Assembly: GCF_030766935.1 (NCBI RefSeq)
Contig: NZ_JASERL010000002.1
Location: 558,001 to 622,000, forward strand
Direction of reading: 5' to 3'
DNA: 64,000 nt
DNA from: Streptomyces sp. KL109B
GTDB taxonomy: Bacteria; Actinomycetota; Actinomycetes; Streptomycetales; Streptomycetaceae
Made by a program: the position numbers and the translations under genes. The notes beneath the pieces are model-generated. The model searched no databases. It was not told the origin of the DNA and saw nothing but the letters and a program-made list of their open reading frames with translations. How positions within the stretch are numbered: position 1 is the stretch's first letter; every line of letters starts with the position of its first letter. This document shows positions 8,444 to 19,010 of the stretch, piece after piece.

Positions 8444-10119
8444 CGTTCCGGCTGCGTGCGCTCGGCCTGTTGCTGCTCGTCGCCGTCGTGGCGACCGCCG
8501 CGACCGCGTGGCTGACGCTCAGCCTCGCGGCAGGACAGGTGCGGGAGTCCGTCACCGCCGGGCGGGCCGAAGTGTCGCGGATCACCGGGGAGTTGTACGC
8601 GTACGGGTTCGCGCACGGGACGTGGGACGAGGTTCCGGACACCGTGCGGTCGCTGGCCGAGGACACCGGTCAGCGGATCCGGGTCGTCACGGAGGACGAC
8701 GTGCTGCTCGCGGACTCCGACGCGCTGGCGGGCCGGGAGCCGCGGCCGGTGAGCAGCCAGCCTCCCGTCCTCGTCGACCCCCGCCCCGAACTGCGGTTGC
8801 CCGCGGGGCAGTTGGACGAGCGTGCCGCGGTGAAGCGGACCGTCACCGCGATGGGCCGGTACCGGGTCGAGGCGACCCGCGCGGCCTGTCTGACGGGCGC
8901 GGGTGCGGTGGTGACCGCGCGCAAGGACGACTTGGGGCTGCCCCGGGTGAGCGCGGACCGCGCGGCGCCGCAGTGCGAGGAGACCGCGCGCACCGCGGAC
9001 ACCTCGGCCGTACGCGATCAGCGGGACGCGGCGGCCTGCCAGGAGCGGGAGGGCGGGGCGGGCCTGCGGTCCTGCCTGCGGAAGGTGTTCGCGGACCGTA
9101 CGGCGGACGTCACGCCGCCGCGGCTTCAGGTCAGGCTCGGCACCCTGGACGAGGCGCCGCCCGCGCTGCGGGCCATGCCGGTGGCCGCGGTCGCGGGCGG
9201 TGTGGCGCTCGTGGTGACGCTCGGGGCGCTCCTCCTCAGCAGGACCGTGCTGCGTCCGATCCGGGCCCTGACCTCGGCCGCCCGTGGGCTCGGCGAAGGC
9301 GACATGGCGCGCCGGGTGCCGCTGTCCGGCCGGGACGAGATCGGTGAACTGGGCCGCGCCTTCAACCGGATGGCCGACTCGCTCCAGGCCGCCGAGGAAC
9401 GCCAGCGGCGGCTGACCGGGGACATCGCCCACGAACTGCGCACCCCGCTCGCCAACCTGCGCGGCTACCTGGAAGCCCTCCAGGACGGCGTGGTCGAGCC
9501 GACCCCCGACCTCCTCGGCTCGCTGCACGAGGAGGCCCTGCTCCAGCAGCGCATCGTGGACGACCTCCAGGACCTGGCCCTCGCGGAGGCGGGCGCCCTC
9601 ACCTACCACCGCTCGACCACCGGTCTCGGCGAACTGCTGCGCGGCTGCCGCACCACGCTGCGCGCGCAGGCGGAGACCGCGGGAGTCGCGCTGGTCGCGG
9701 TCACCGACACCGACACCGACACCGACACCGAGGTGTACGTGGACGCCGACCCGCACCGGCTCCGGCAAGTGGTGGGCAACCTGGTGTCCAACGCGCTGCG
9801 GGCCACGGCGGCCGGCGGCTCGGTCAACCTGGTGGCGCGGCGCCTCGGCCCGGACGCGGCCATCGAGGTCAGGGACACCGGGACCGGCATGCCCCCCGAA
9901 GACCTCGACCACGTCTTCGACCGCTTCTGGCGGGCGGACGCGGCGCGCGGCCGCGACACGGGCGGGAGCGGTCTCGGCCTGGCCATCGTCCACCAGATCG
10001 TGACCGATCACGGCGGCTCGGTGGAGGTGGCGAGCACGGTGGGGGCGGGCACGGTGTTCACCGTGCGGCTTCCGGCGGTCGGGGCTCCGCCCGGGGATGT
10101 CGGGCCGAGTCCGGGGTAA
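8440..10119 (+). CDS. Sensor histidine kinase partner of the 7655 regulator
   Basis: 559 residues. An N-terminal membrane helix (residues about 5-30) is followed by an extracytoplasmic domain of roughly 210 residues with several cysteines, a second membrane helix, then HAMP, HisKA with H331 in IAHELRTPLANL, and HATPase with N (NLVSNALRA), G1 (DTGTGMP) and G2 (GGSGLGLAI) boxes. The ATG overlaps the regulator stop (ATGA). An imperfect GACACC repeat around 9702-9731 encodes a T-D run between HisKA and HATPase. It would sense an envelope signal, perhaps a peptide or antibiotic, and phosphorylate the regulator. The gene converges on the ABC permease with a 27-base gap. Confidence 0.88.
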   Translation: MTFRLRALGLLLLVAVVATAATAWLTLSLAAGQVRESVTAGRAEVSRITGELYAYGFAHGTWDEVPDTVRSLAEDTGQRIRVVTEDDVLLADSDALAGREPRPVSSQPPVLVDPRPELRLPAGQLDERAAVKRTVTAMGRYRVEATRAACLTGAGAVVTARKDDLGLPRVSADRAAPQCEETARTADTSAVRDQRDAAACQEREGGAGLRSCLRKVFADRTADVTPPRLQVRLGTLDEAPPALRAMPVAAVAGGVALVVTLGALLLSRTVLRPIRALTSAARGLGEGDMARRVPLSGRDEIGELGRAFNRMADSLQAAEERQRRLTGDIAHELRTPLANLRGYLEALQDGVVEPTPDLLGSLHEEALLQQRIVDDLQDLALAEAGALTYHRSTTGLGELLRGCRTTLRAQAETAGVALVAVTDTDTDTDTEVYVDADPHRLRQVVGNLVSNALRATAAGGSVNLVARRLGPDAAIEVRDTGTGMPPEDLDHVFDRFWRADAARGRDTGGSGLGLAIVHQIVTDHGGSVEVASTVGAGTVFTVRLPAVGAPPGDVGPSPG

Positions 10120-10146
10120 CCCAACCCGCCCCTCCGGCCCCGCCGT

Positions 10147-11363
10147 TCACGTCCCCGCCAACGCCTCCGTCGGAGCCAGTCGACCCGCCCGGACCGCCGG
10201 GTAGAGGCCGGCCAGTGCGCCGATCAGGAGGGTGGTGGCGATGCCGGCGGCTGTGGCCCAGAACGGGACCGATGTCGGCCAGTCGCGGGCGTAGGCGTAG
10301 CCGCCGGTGATCAACGTGCCGAGGACCGTGCCGGCGAGGCCGCCGAGGGCCGAGAGGAGGAGTGACTCGGCGACGAACTGGCCGCGGATCTGGCCGCTGG
10401 TGGCGCCGAGCGCCCGTCGCAGGCCGATCTCCGGGCGGCGTTCGAGCACCGAGATCACCATGGTGTTGCCGACGCCGACGCCGCCCACCAGGAGCGCCAC
10501 TCCGCCGAGGCCGAGGAGGAGCCCGGTCAGCGCGGACTCCGTGGCCTCGCGGGCGGCGAGGGCGTCGGAGGGGCGGGACACCAGGACGGCGCTCGGGCGC
10601 TGCGGGTTGGCGGTGGCCGCGAGGACGTCGCGTACGGCGGTGACCCGGTCCTCGCGGGCCCGGACGTAGACGGTGGTGGGGTGGCCGTCGTAGCCGAGGT
10701 AGGTGCGGGCGGTCGCGCGGCCGACCAGCGCCGAGCTGTCGATCTCCGGTGCCAGCGGCACCGGGTCGAGCACGCCGACCAGGGAGAACCAGGAGCCGCC
10801 GAGCCACAGCCGGGTGCCGGGCGCGCGCACGTCCAGGCGCTGGGCGGCCTTCGCGCCGAGGACCACCGCCGGGTACTCCTCGGTGGCGGCGGAGAGCCAG
10901 CGGCCGGACCGGATCCGGCCGCCGACCGCGGGCAGCAGGCCACTGTCGGCGGCGGCGACCTCGATGCTGCTGGTGCGGCCGACCGGGATGTGCTCGTTGC
11001 GGTAGACCGCGGCGTCCGGCAGCGTTCCGGTGGCGGCGGCCTCCGCCACCGGCCCGATCCGGCCGACCATCGGCACGACCTGTTCCGGCAGTCGTACGTT
11101 CTCCCCGGCGGCGTCCTTGCCGGGCGCGACCCGCAACAGGTTGGTGCCCAGGCTGTCGAGCCGGCGGTCGACCTCGGCCCGGCTGGAGCTGGAGATCCCG
11201 ACGACGGCCACCATCGCGGCGACCCCGATGGCGATCCCCAGCGCCGACAGGAACACCCGCAGCGGACGGGTCCGCAGACCGGTGCCGCCGAGACGTACGA
11301 GGTCGGCCGGGCCCAGCCGGGCCGGACGCAGCGCCCCGGGGCCCGAGTGCCGTGCGCGCCCGG

Positions 11364-11367
<4 letters not shown>
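10147..11367 (-). CDS. MacB/FtsX-type ABC transporter permease
   Basis: 406 residues. A cytoplasmic N-terminus and first membrane helix ([20 protein letters not shown]) precede a MacB periplasmic-core domain of about 200 residues. The C-terminal FtsX domain has three helices, including [21 protein letters not shown] and the R-R-A-L-G-A motif. It would form the membrane part of a tripartite-like exporter with the ATPase (4-base overlap, 11364-11367) and the adaptor upstream. MacB-type systems use ATP hydrolysis for mechanotransmission rather than transport through the membrane domain; substrates include antimicrobial peptides and lipoproteins. The substrate here is unknown. Confidence 0.85.
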
Positions 11368-12118
<751 letters not shown>

Positions 12119-12122
<4 letters not shown>

Positions 12123-13372
12123 TCGGGGATCCTCACCTTCATGCCCGCACGGACCCCGGATCCGCTCACCTCGACGAGGCCGTCCGCGAAGAGTCCGGTG
12201 CGGACGGGGACGAAGTCCGCCGCCCCGCCGCCGCTTTCGCCGCTGCGGCCCGCGGGTTCCAGCGCGTAGCCGCCTTCGGCCAGTGCCACGAGCGCCGCCA
12301 CCGGCACGTTCAGCACCTCCTTGCGCTGCTTCACCACGTGGCGCACGGTGACCGGACCGCTCTCCAGCCGCCCCACCGCCTGCTGGTCGTCGAAGGCGAC
12401 GACCACGGTCACGGTCGCCCCGCCGGTCGCGGCCCCGCCGCCGTCCTTGCCCTCCGTCGCCCCGTCCTCCCCCTCGCCGTCCGGCGCGGCGGCGTCCTTG
12501 CCGACCTGGGCGACCTGGGCCTCGACCGCCTTGCCGTCCGGGAGTTCCACGGTGACCCGCGTGCCGCGCCGGGCCCATTCCAGGTCGTCGGCGGGCGCCT
12601 GCACGGTCACCATGCGGGAGGTGCTGGTGTACGTCACCGGGTTCCCGGTGGCCTCGGCGCCGACCTGGACCCCGGTGGTCGCGATCCGTACGGCGCCGGG
12701 GGCGTAGACGACGTCCCCGACGGCGACCTTGCCGGTCTGCGGGAGCCCGAGGTCCCGCTGCCAGTGCTTGACTGCGGCGGCGGTCAGCTCCGTGAACTCC
12801 TCGTCCACGGTGAAGCCGGTGTAGCCGAGCGCGCTGAGATTGCTCTCGAACTGCTTGACGTCCATGCCGCGCAGGGGCGTGACGGTTCGCGCCGGCCCGG
12901 TCGCGGATTCCGCATCCGACCGGGAATCCGGCTCCGACTCCGACTCCGGCTCCCGCACCGCCAGTTGGCGGTACATCGGCAGACTCCCGTACAGCAGGGT
13001 GACCGGCCGGTCATCGACGCGCAGCACCGCGCCGCCGCGCCGGACCTGCGCGCCCGTCTTCGGCAGCCAGGTGACGGTGCCCTCGGCGCGGACCCGGAAC
13101 GGCACCTCGGTGCCGTGGCCGAGGGCGCCGTCGATCTCCTTCTGCTCGGTCAGGGTGCCCCGTTCGACCCGGACGGTCTGGCCCTTTCGGGGCACGCCCT
13201 GCCCCGCCCCGTCCGCGTCGTCGCCCCCGAGTCCGAGCGCGCCGACCGTGCCGACCCCGGCGACCAGGACGATTCCGGCGCCTACGAGGAGGGGGACGGG
13301 CACCCGTCGACGCGAACGCCTCGGCGGCTCACCGGTGTTCGGTGCGTGTGCGTCGTCGTTCATCGCGTGCAT
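12119..13372 (-). CDS. Peptidoglycan-binding/HlyD-like efflux adaptor
   Basis: 417 residues. A short cytoplasmic tail rich in Arg ([10 protein letters not shown]) and one membrane helix lead into an extracytoplasmic region. This contains beta-barrel/lipoyl-like segments, a PG_binding_1 domain ([21 protein letters not shown]...[13 protein letters not shown], residues about 165-215) and a C-terminal adaptor domain ([20 protein letters not shown]). This is the usual Gram-positive MacA-like partner of MacB-type ATPase/permease pairs, here possibly docking to the cell wall. The gene overlaps the lipoprotein upstream (TGATG) and the ATPase downstream (GTGA), so the four genes form one tightly coupled operon. 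An E/S/D-rich stretch comes from a short repeat near 12930. Confidence 0.82.
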
Positions 13373-13950
13373 CAGCCCTTGGCCGTGGACGTGTCGTCCG
13401 GGATGCCGACGATCTCACCGCAGGCGCGCTGGGCCTTCTTGGCGCCGGCGGAGGTGGAGTCCCAGGTGACTTCCTCGGAGAAGCCCTTGTCGTCGGTGTC
13501 GGGGAAGTCCGGCGCCCCGTTCTCCTGCATGCACTTCGCGTACCGCTTCTTCTTCGCGATCTCCTTCGCGGAGAGTTCGGGCTGCATCTCGCGCTCCAGG
13601 CCCTCCGGTACGGCGACCGAGAGGTCCTTGCACTTCTCCTGGGCGTCGAGGAACTTCGGGTCGCTCTTCGCCTTCCGGGCATCGCCCAGGTCGACGTTGC
13701 CCTTGGCGTCGGGGTCGGGGGCGTCGAGGCCGTTCTCCCGCAGGCAGCCGACCCACTTCCGCCTGGCCTCGACGTACTCGGTCAGCTCGCTCGACGCCCC
13801 CGCCGTGGCGGTGGCGCCGCCGTCCGGTCCGCCCTTGCCCACCGAGGCGACCTCGCCGCCGTCGTCCCCGCCGTCACCGCCGCAGCCGGTGAGGGCCAGG
13901 GCCAGCACCAGTGATGCCGTCGCGAACCCCGCGCGCGCTCTCGTCTTCAT
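13372..13950 (-). CDS. Secreted lipoprotein of the MacAB-like operon
   Basis: 192 residues with a lipoprotein signal peptide and lipobox LTGC (C23). The mature part contains two copies of a motif, W-x-x-C-L-R-E-N-G-L-D-A-P-D-P-D and C-M-Q-E-N-G-A-P-D-F-P-D-T-D, suggesting an internal duplication; the remaining Cys could pair. It is the first gene of an operon with adaptor, ATPase and permease, so it may be an extracellular substrate-capture or sensor component. No characterised family is recognised. Three 11-bp direct repeats lie 22-54 bases upstream of its ATG. Confidence 0.72.
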   Translation of the reverse strand: MKTRARAGFATASLVLALALTGCGGDGGDDGGEVASVGKGGPDGGATATAGASSELTEYVEARRKWVGCLRENGLDAPDPDAKGNVDLGDARKAKSDPKFLDAQEKCKDLSVAVPEGLEREMQPELSAKEIAKKKRYAKCMQENGAPDFPDTDDKGFSEEVTWDSTSAGAKKAQRACGEIVGIPDDTSTAKG

Positions 13951-13971
13951 GGGACGGGAGTGTGTCCTTCA

Positions 13972-14004
13972 CCTGTGAAGAACCGTTGAAGAAGACATCA
14001 AGAA
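13972..14004 (-). promoter_or_regulatory. Three 11-bp direct repeats, candidate response-regulator box
   Basis: On the + strand three consecutive 11-base units read CCTGTGAAGAA, CCGTTGAAGAA and GACATCAAGAA, sharing T-(G/C)-A-A-G-A-A in phase with the helix. Head-to-tail sites at 11-bp spacing are typical of OmpR-family regulators. They lie just upstream of the operon encoding lipoprotein, adaptor, ATPase and permease, and the 7655 regulator is the obvious candidate binder. Confidence 0.65.
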
Positions 14005-14079
14005 CTGTTCCGGCCGCTCCCGCTCCGGCTCCCGCCCCCCCCCACTCCGGCTCCCACTCCGGCTCCCGCTCCGGCGGCG

Positions 14080-15102
14080 TCAGGCGTTGACCGCGGGGAT
14101 CACGTCCCTGCCGTACGCGTCGATGACCGCTTCCTTCGCGTCGTGCATGTCGTACACGGCGAACTGGTCGACGCCCAAGTCCCTCAGCGCACGCAGCTTT
14201 TCGAGGTGGGCGGCGGTCGGCCCGATCAGACAGAACCGGTCCACGATCTCGTCCGGCACGAAGGCCGTGTCCGGATTCCCCGAACGGCCGTGGTGCGCGT
14301 AGTCGTACCCCTCGCGCGCCTTGATGTACTCGGTCAGCTCGTCCGGGACCATGCCGGAGTGCGCGCCGTACTTGGCGACCAGGTCGGCGACGTGGTTGCC
14401 GACCATGCCGCCGAACCAGCGGCACTGCTCGCGGGCGTGGGCGAGTGCCTGCGGCGAATCGTCGGCGGTGACGTACGCGGGCGCGGCGACGCAGATCTTC
14501 ACCTCGTCCGCCGAGCGGCCCGCGGCGACCGCCGCGTCCCGCACCGCCTTCACCATCCACTCCGTGAGGAACGGGTCGGCGAGCTGGAGGATAAACCCGT
14601 CGGCCTCCTCCCCCGCCATCTTCAGCGCCTTGGGCCCGTACGCCGCCATCCAGACGGGGAGTTGGGCGCCCTCGCGCACCCACGGGAACCGGACGACCGA
14701 GCCGCCGCCGAGGTCCGCCTCGTCGCCGCGCCCGAGCGCCCGGATCACCTTCATCGCGTCGCTGATCCGGGCGAGCGTGTTCGGCTTGCGCCCCGCCACC
14801 CGCATCGCGGAGTCGCCGCGCCCAATGCCGCACACGGTGCGGTTGCCGTACATGTCGTTGAGCGTCGCGAAGGTGGAGGCGGTGACCTCCCAGGTGCGGG
14901 TGCCGGGGTTGGTGACCATTGGGCCGACGGTGAGCGTGCTCGTCTCCGCGAGGATCCGGCTGTAGATGACGAACGGCTCCTGCCACAGCACGCACGAGTC
15001 GAAGGTCCAGCCGTACGTGAACCCGGCGTCCTCCGCGCGTTTCATGAGGTCCACGACCGTGGCGGCGGGCGGGTCGGTCTGGAGGACGAGTCCGAAATCC
15101 AT
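14080..15102 (-). CDS. F420-dependent LLM-class oxidoreductase (luciferase-like)
   Basis: 340 residues with a (beta/alpha)8 luciferase-like fold. The start MDFGLVLQTDPPAATVVDLMKRAEDAGFTYGW, then TVGPMVTNPGTRTWEVTASTFATLN and CGIGRGDSAMR, are typical of the TIGR03842-type subgroup that is commonly found with hydantoinase genes. ATG 15102 is preferred over an upstream frame start because GAGGGG lies just before it. It probably oxidises or reduces an intermediate of pyrimidine/hydantoin breakdown. It stands alone on the minus strand between blocks of unrelated genes, although its presumed partners are at 2.1-4.4 kb and 36.8-42.2 kb. Confidence 0.78.
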   Translation of the reverse strand: MDFGLVLQTDPPAATVVDLMKRAEDAGFTYGWTFDSCVLWQEPFVIYSRILAETSTLTVGPMVTNPGTRTWEVTASTFATLNDMYGNRTVCGIGRGDSAMRVAGRKPNTLARISDAMKVIRALGRGDEADLGGGSVVRFPWVREGAQLPVWMAAYGPKALKMAGEEADGFILQLADPFLTEWMVKAVRDAAVAAGRSADEVKICVAAPAYVTADDSPQALAHAREQCRWFGGMVGNHVADLVAKYGAHSGMVPDELTEYIKAREGYDYAHHGRSGNPDTAFVPDEIVDRFCLIGPTAAHLEKLRALRDLGVDQFAVYDMHDAKEAVIDAYGRDVIPAVNA

Positions 15103-15170
15103 GGGGAGCCCCTCACGTCGCTCGAAGAGGCACAATCGTGGACCGTCGGCGGGGCCTTGGCAAGAGGGCT

Positions 15171-16052
15171 CTACGCGCGTCCGGAGCGCGTGTCGGACGT
15201 CGGCCGGCGCTCGGGGAACGTACCGAGATCGGCGACCCGGTACCCGTTCGGATAGCCGCGGATGTTGCGGCTGTCCCGGCCGTACTGCGGGGTGCGCCGC
15301 GCCGGGAGCAGCCGGACGAACCGGCCGCGCATCCGCAGCCCGCCCCGCACCACGCGCTCAAGCGCCGGATTCGGGTCCCGGTACCCGAACGCGGCGCGCA
15401 ACGGCTGGTCCATCAGGCACACCGACGCCCGCCGCGTGGCGGGCCCGAGCGGCCCCGGATACCAGGACGCCATGAGGTCGAGCGTCGCCTCCGACACCGC
15501 GTACCCGCCCGGGTCGTAGGCGAAGTGCCGCGCCTCGTAGTCGTCCATGAGGCGCTCGAACTCCTCGTACGTCTCGGGGATGTCCTTGATGTTCATGCGC
15601 CGGCCGAGCGCCCGGTAGTAGTTCGTCGAGGCGCGCACCTCGTGCGGCGAGTACGGCCGCCACGCGTACGCGTCCATCCAGCGCTTGGGCACGACGACGA
15701 ACGTCGACAGGACGTACCGGAAGTCGTCGTTGGAGATGTCGTACGCGCCGTGCATCCGGTTCATCCGGCGGATCGCCTCGCGCCCTTCCCCCTCGTCCAT
15801 GCCGTGCTCGCCGACGGCGTCGAGGATGAGCGCCGTGTCGTCGTACCGCTTCTGCGTCCGCTCGGTGAACTCGCCGGTGCGACCGAGGAGTTCACCGATG
15901 CTGGGGACGGCGTACGTCCGGTACAGGGCGAACCCGAGGGCCTGCATGGTGTCCCAGGGGAACTCGTACGACGAGCTGATGCTGTAGATCTCGTGGTAGT
16001 CCGTATCGGGGTCGAGCCGGCGGATCCGCCGGGTCCAGTGGTCGCGCCGCAC
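15171..16052 (-). CDS. MpaB-family (DUF2236-type) oxygenase-like protein
   Basis: 293 residues. The pattern RRDHWTRRIRRLDPDTDYHEI, then MNRMHGAYDISNDDFRYVLSTFVVVP and a C-terminal YPNGYRVADLG, fits the family of haem-dependent oxygenase-like proteins named after MpaB and related to Lcp rubber oxygenases. GTG 16052 is chosen because GGGAGGA sits five bases upstream; a longer frame to 16124 lacks a good site. No substrate can be assigned. It is transcribed in the same direction as the LLM gene with a 68-base gap but has no clear pathway link. Confidence 0.7.
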   Translation of the reverse strand: MRRDHWTRRIRRLDPDTDYHEIYSISSSYEFPWDTMQALGFALYRTYAVPSIGELLGRTGEFTERTQKRYDDTALILDAVGEHGMDEGEGREAIRRMNRMHGAYDISNDDFRYVLSTFVVVPKRWMDAYAWRPYSPHEVRASTNYYRALGRRMNIKDIPETYEEFERLMDDYEARHFAYDPGGYAVSEATLDLMASWYPGPLGPATRRASVCLMDQPLRAAFGYRDPNPALERVVRGGLRMRGRFVRLLPARRTPQYGRDSRNIRGYPNGYRVADLGTFPERRPTSDTRSGRA

Positions 16053-16127
16053 GCTGGTCCTCCCTGGGAGCCGTGTCCCCGGATACACCCGGGCCCAGCC
16101 CCACCTTCGTACGACGGCCGTCAAGGA

Positions 16128-16757
16128 TCAAGACGGACAACGGCCTTCGGCCACGTACAGCTTCACGTGGTCGGGGTCCCCGAAGGCGGCCCCGGCGCGC
16201 GGGGACTGCGTACAGACCTCGCCTCGTACGCGGTCGAGGTCGGCGTCGTCCAGCACGCCGCCGCTTCCGTAGAAGACCTGGATCCGGTACGCGGGGTACC
16301 CCATCCGCAGCACCTTCTGGTACGCGTCCGAGAAGTCGGCCCCCACCAGCCGCGGCGCCTTGGGGACGCGTACGTGCCCGCCCTCCTCGGCCGGACAGGA
16401 CTCGCCCTTCAGTACGACGGCGAAGTCGACGGCGTCCAACTCCGCGTTCTTCTCCTGGAAACAGACCTTCCAATAACGGGGTTCGCTGTGGCCGGCGTCG
16501 CGGTTCAGGTCGGTGGCGTCCCTGATGCTGTACCCCTTGTCCGCCCGGATGGCCTTGCCGATGGCGTCGGCCAGGCCGTCGTGCGACGGGTCCTTCGCCT
16601 CCGACGCCGAGGACGACTTCGTGTGGGGCTGCGTCCCGTCTCCGCTGCTGCAACCCGCCGCGAGCAGCGCCCCGGCGGCCACGGCGAGGGACACGGACAC
16701 GACCCGCACGACTGCCCGCACGGCTCCCCTCGTGGCTGCCCTCGTGGCTGCCCTCAT
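16128..16757 (-). CDS. Lipoprotein with a PASTA-like C-terminal domain
   Basis: 209 residues. An Arg/Ala/Val-rich signal peptide with lipobox LAAGC (C36) is followed by a mature domain of about 90 residues with two Cys. The C-terminus (RVPRLVGADFSDAYQKVLR... then VCTQSPRAGAAF) resembles the P-x-L-x-G-x-x-x-x-x-A pattern of PASTA domains. PASTA modules bind muropeptides or beta-lactams, so a cell-wall sensing role is plausible but unproven. It stands alone, 76 bases upstream of the MpaB-like gene. Confidence 0.6.
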   Translation of the reverse strand: MRAATRAATRGAVRAVVRVVSVSLAVAAGALLAAGCSSGDGTQPHTKSSSASEAKDPSHDGLADAIGKAIRADKGYSIRDATDLNRDAGHSEPRYWKVCFQEKNAELDAVDFAVVLKGESCPAEEGGHVRVPKAPRLVGADFSDAYQKVLRMGYPAYRIQVFYGSGGVLDDADLDRVRGEVCTQSPRAGAAFGDPDHVKLYVAEGRCPS

Positions 16758-16869
16758 GGCTCTCCTCCCGCCCCTTCCGACTCCCCTGTCTCCCCCAACT
16801 CCCGGAAAGGGTACGCCTGCCCGTCCGGCCGCAGCCGATTCCCCAACAGCCCAAGGACAGGGCCGCGGG

Positions 16870-18348
16870 CTACTTCGCCGGCTTCGACGACGCCCGACCC
16901 GTACGCCCCGTGGGCGCGGCCGTGCCCGCCTCGACGTCCCGGGCGCCCCGCCGTACCCGGGACGGGGACAACAGCAGCGCGGCGCACCCGCACAGCGTCA
17001 GGAACGCGAAGGCGAAGCACCCCCACAGGCTGTAGGACCCGCCCCACAGATCGCCCGTGACGCTGCTGTCGATCGCGGTCACCGCGGCGACGCCCAGCGC
17101 ACCGCCCGCCTGCTGCCAGGTGACCAGCGTCCCCGACGCGGTGCCCTGTTCGCTCATGTCGGCGGCGGCACTGGCCAGCAGGGTGGCGGCCGGATAGGCG
17201 ACGGCGATGCCGGCGCCCACCAGGATCGCCGCGGGCAGCAGATGAGTGACGTAGGCGTGCTGTTCGACGGTGGTGTAGAGGAGTTGCCCCACGGTGATGA
17301 CGGCGAGCCCGGCGAGCAGCAGCCGCGTCACCGGCGCGCGGTTGGCCAGCCGGGACGCCGGGGTGGACAGCAGCCCGACGGCGAGCCCCTGGGGCAGGAA
17401 CGCGAGCCCGGTCAGCAGCGCCGAGTACCCCTGTTTTTCCTGTAGTTCGGTCGCGACGAGGAACATCGCCCCCGTGATCCCGGCGAACGCCCCGCCCAGC
17501 GCGAGGCACGCGGCCAGCATCCGGCGGTCGGCCAGCAGCGCGGGCGGCAGCAGCGGCACGCGCGCCCTGGCCTGTGTCACCAGGAAGACCACGATCGCCG
17601 CGAGACCGACGGCCGCCACCACGGTCACCTCCGCGCCGGACCCGGTGCCGACCCGGCCGACCGCGTACACCACGGCGACGAGCCCTCCGGTGATCAGCAG
17701 CGGCGGCAGCCACGGCATCAGTCCCCCGCGGCCCGCCCCGCCCGCCGCCTCCGGCGTCCCGGCCGCCAGCACACGGGGGCCGAGGGCGAGGACCAGGGTG
17801 GCCAGGGGTACGTAGAGGAAGAACGCCCCGCGCCAGCCGAAGCCCTGGGTGAGCAGACCACCGATGACGACACCGAGGGAGAAGCCCGCCGCGCCCATGG
17901 CGCTGAAGACGCCGAGCGCCTTGTTGCGGGCCGCGCCCTCGGGGAACCCCGCGACGATCAGGGCGACGGCGGCGGGCGCCGTGACGGCCGCGCCGACGCC
18001 CTGGACGGCGCGCGCGCCGATGAGCAGCACCGGCTCCTGCGCCAGGGTCGCGGCGAGCGAGCCGATACCGAACACCGCGACGCCGCTCAGGAACATCCGC
18101 CGCCGCCCCCAGCGGTCCGCGCACGTGCCGCCGACCAGGAGGAGGCCCGCGTATGTGGTCAGGAACGCGCCGGCCACCAACTGCAGCTGGTCCGGGCGGA
18201 GTTCGAGGCCCTCCTGGATGCCGGCGAGTTGTACGTTGATGCTGGAGAGGCTCATGCCCTCGAAGAGCACGGCGGTGCACAGCACAAGGAGTCTGGTCCA
18301 GGCCCGACGGTCGAACCGGAAGACGTCGCCGTCCCTCGCTGAACTCAT
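16870..18348 (-). CDS. MFS transporter, DHA2 (EmrB/QacA) family
   Basis: 492 residues with about 14 hydrophobic segments. Motif A reads GGTCADRWGRRRMF and a motif-C-like G-x-x-x-G-P/L region is present, matching 14-helix drug:proton antiporters. The C-terminus ends with a basic hydrophilic tail. It would export hydrophobic drugs or secondary metabolites using the proton gradient. No regulator is adjacent; the HAD gene starts upstream on the same strand, 15 bases away, so both may be in one transcript. Confidence 0.83.
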   Translation of the reverse strand: MSSARDGDVFRFDRRAWTRLLVLCTAVLFEGMSLSSINVQLAGIQEGLELRPDQLQLVAGAFLTTYAGLLLVGGTCADRWGRRRMFLSGVAVFGIGSLAATLAQEPVLLIGARAVQGVGAAVTAPAAVALIVAGFPEGAARNKALGVFSAMGAAGFSLGVVIGGLLTQGFGWRGAFFLYVPLATLVLALGPRVLAAGTPEAAGGAGRGGLMPWLPPLLITGGLVAVVYAVGRVGTGSGAEVTVVAAVGLAAIVVFLVTQARARVPLLPPALLADRRMLAACLALGGAFAGITGAMFLVATELQEKQGYSALLTGLAFLPQGLAVGLLSTPASRLANRAPVTRLLLAGLAVITVGQLLYTTVEQHAYVTHLLPAAILVGAGIAVAYPAATLLASAAADMSEQGTASGTLVTWQQAGGALGVAAVTAIDSSVTGDLWGGSYSLWGCFAFAFLTLCGCAALLLSPSRVRRGARDVEAGTAAPTGRTGRASSKPAK

Positions 18349-18362
18349 GGAGACCTCTGTTC

Positions 18363-19010
18363 CTACCGGAGCGGGGGTTGCGGCCCGTCGCCCACGAGGC
18401 GGTGGGCCTCGCGCAGATCGTCGCCGTCGTAGCGGCAGCGGGCGAGTGCGCGTACGGCGGGGCTCGCGTTGACCGCCACGGTGTGGCGCAGTTCCCGGAA
18501 CAGCGGGATGTCCGAGCCCGAATCCCCGTACGCGACACAGGAGTCGCGGTCGAGTCCGAAGCGGGCGCGGACGCGGTCCACGACGGTGACCTTGTCCTGC
18601 GGGGTGAGGATCCCGGCGGGGCCGGGGGCGGCGGTCAGGGGCAGCGGCGGGAAGCGGGAGGCGACGACCTCGTCGACGCCGAACTCCGTGAGCCGGGCGG
18701 CGAAGAAGTCGGGCGACATCGTGATGACCATCGAGCGTTCACCGCGGGCACGGATGTCGGCGGCGACGTCCGCGAGCCCACCGATCCAGGGGGCCCCGGC
18801 AAACGCACGGGCGACCACGTCCTCTCGCAACCCCCGCCACAGTCGGCCGAGTTCGGCGGCGAAGGCGCGGGTGTCCGTGCGGCCCGCCGCGACGTCGGCC
18901 TCCAGGGCCATCAGTTCGGGTAAGCAGCGGGCCCGGCTCGCGATCTCCAGGCTCGCCGTCGTGTTCCGCAGCAGCGTGCCGTCCATGTCGAAGACGTGCA
19001 GCCGGGTCAC
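18363..19010 (-). CDS. HAD-superfamily phosphatase (phosphoserine-phosphatase-like)
   Basis: 215 residues with all four HAD motifs: I, VFDMDGTLLRN (nucleophile and acid Asp); II, MVITMS; III, Lys in PQDKVTVV; IV, AYGDSGSDIPLF. The cap is of the helical SerB type. GTG 19010 overlaps the stop of the NUDIX gene (GTGA). A longer open frame to 19382 is a shadow of the NUDIX gene. It would hydrolyse a phosphorylated metabolite in the cytoplasm; the fused transcript with a NUDIX hydrolase suggests metabolite house-cleaning. Confidence 0.82.
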   Translation of the reverse strand: MTRLHVFDMDGTLLRNTTASLEIASRARCLPELMALEADVAAGRTDTRAFAAELGRLWRGLREDVVARAFAGAPWIGGLADVAADIRARGERSMVITMSPDFFAARLTEFGVDEVVASRFPPLPLTAAPGPAGILTPQDKVTVVDRVRARFGLDRDSCVAYGDSGSDIPLFRELRHTVAVNASPAVRALARCRYDGDDLREAHRLVGDGPQPPLR

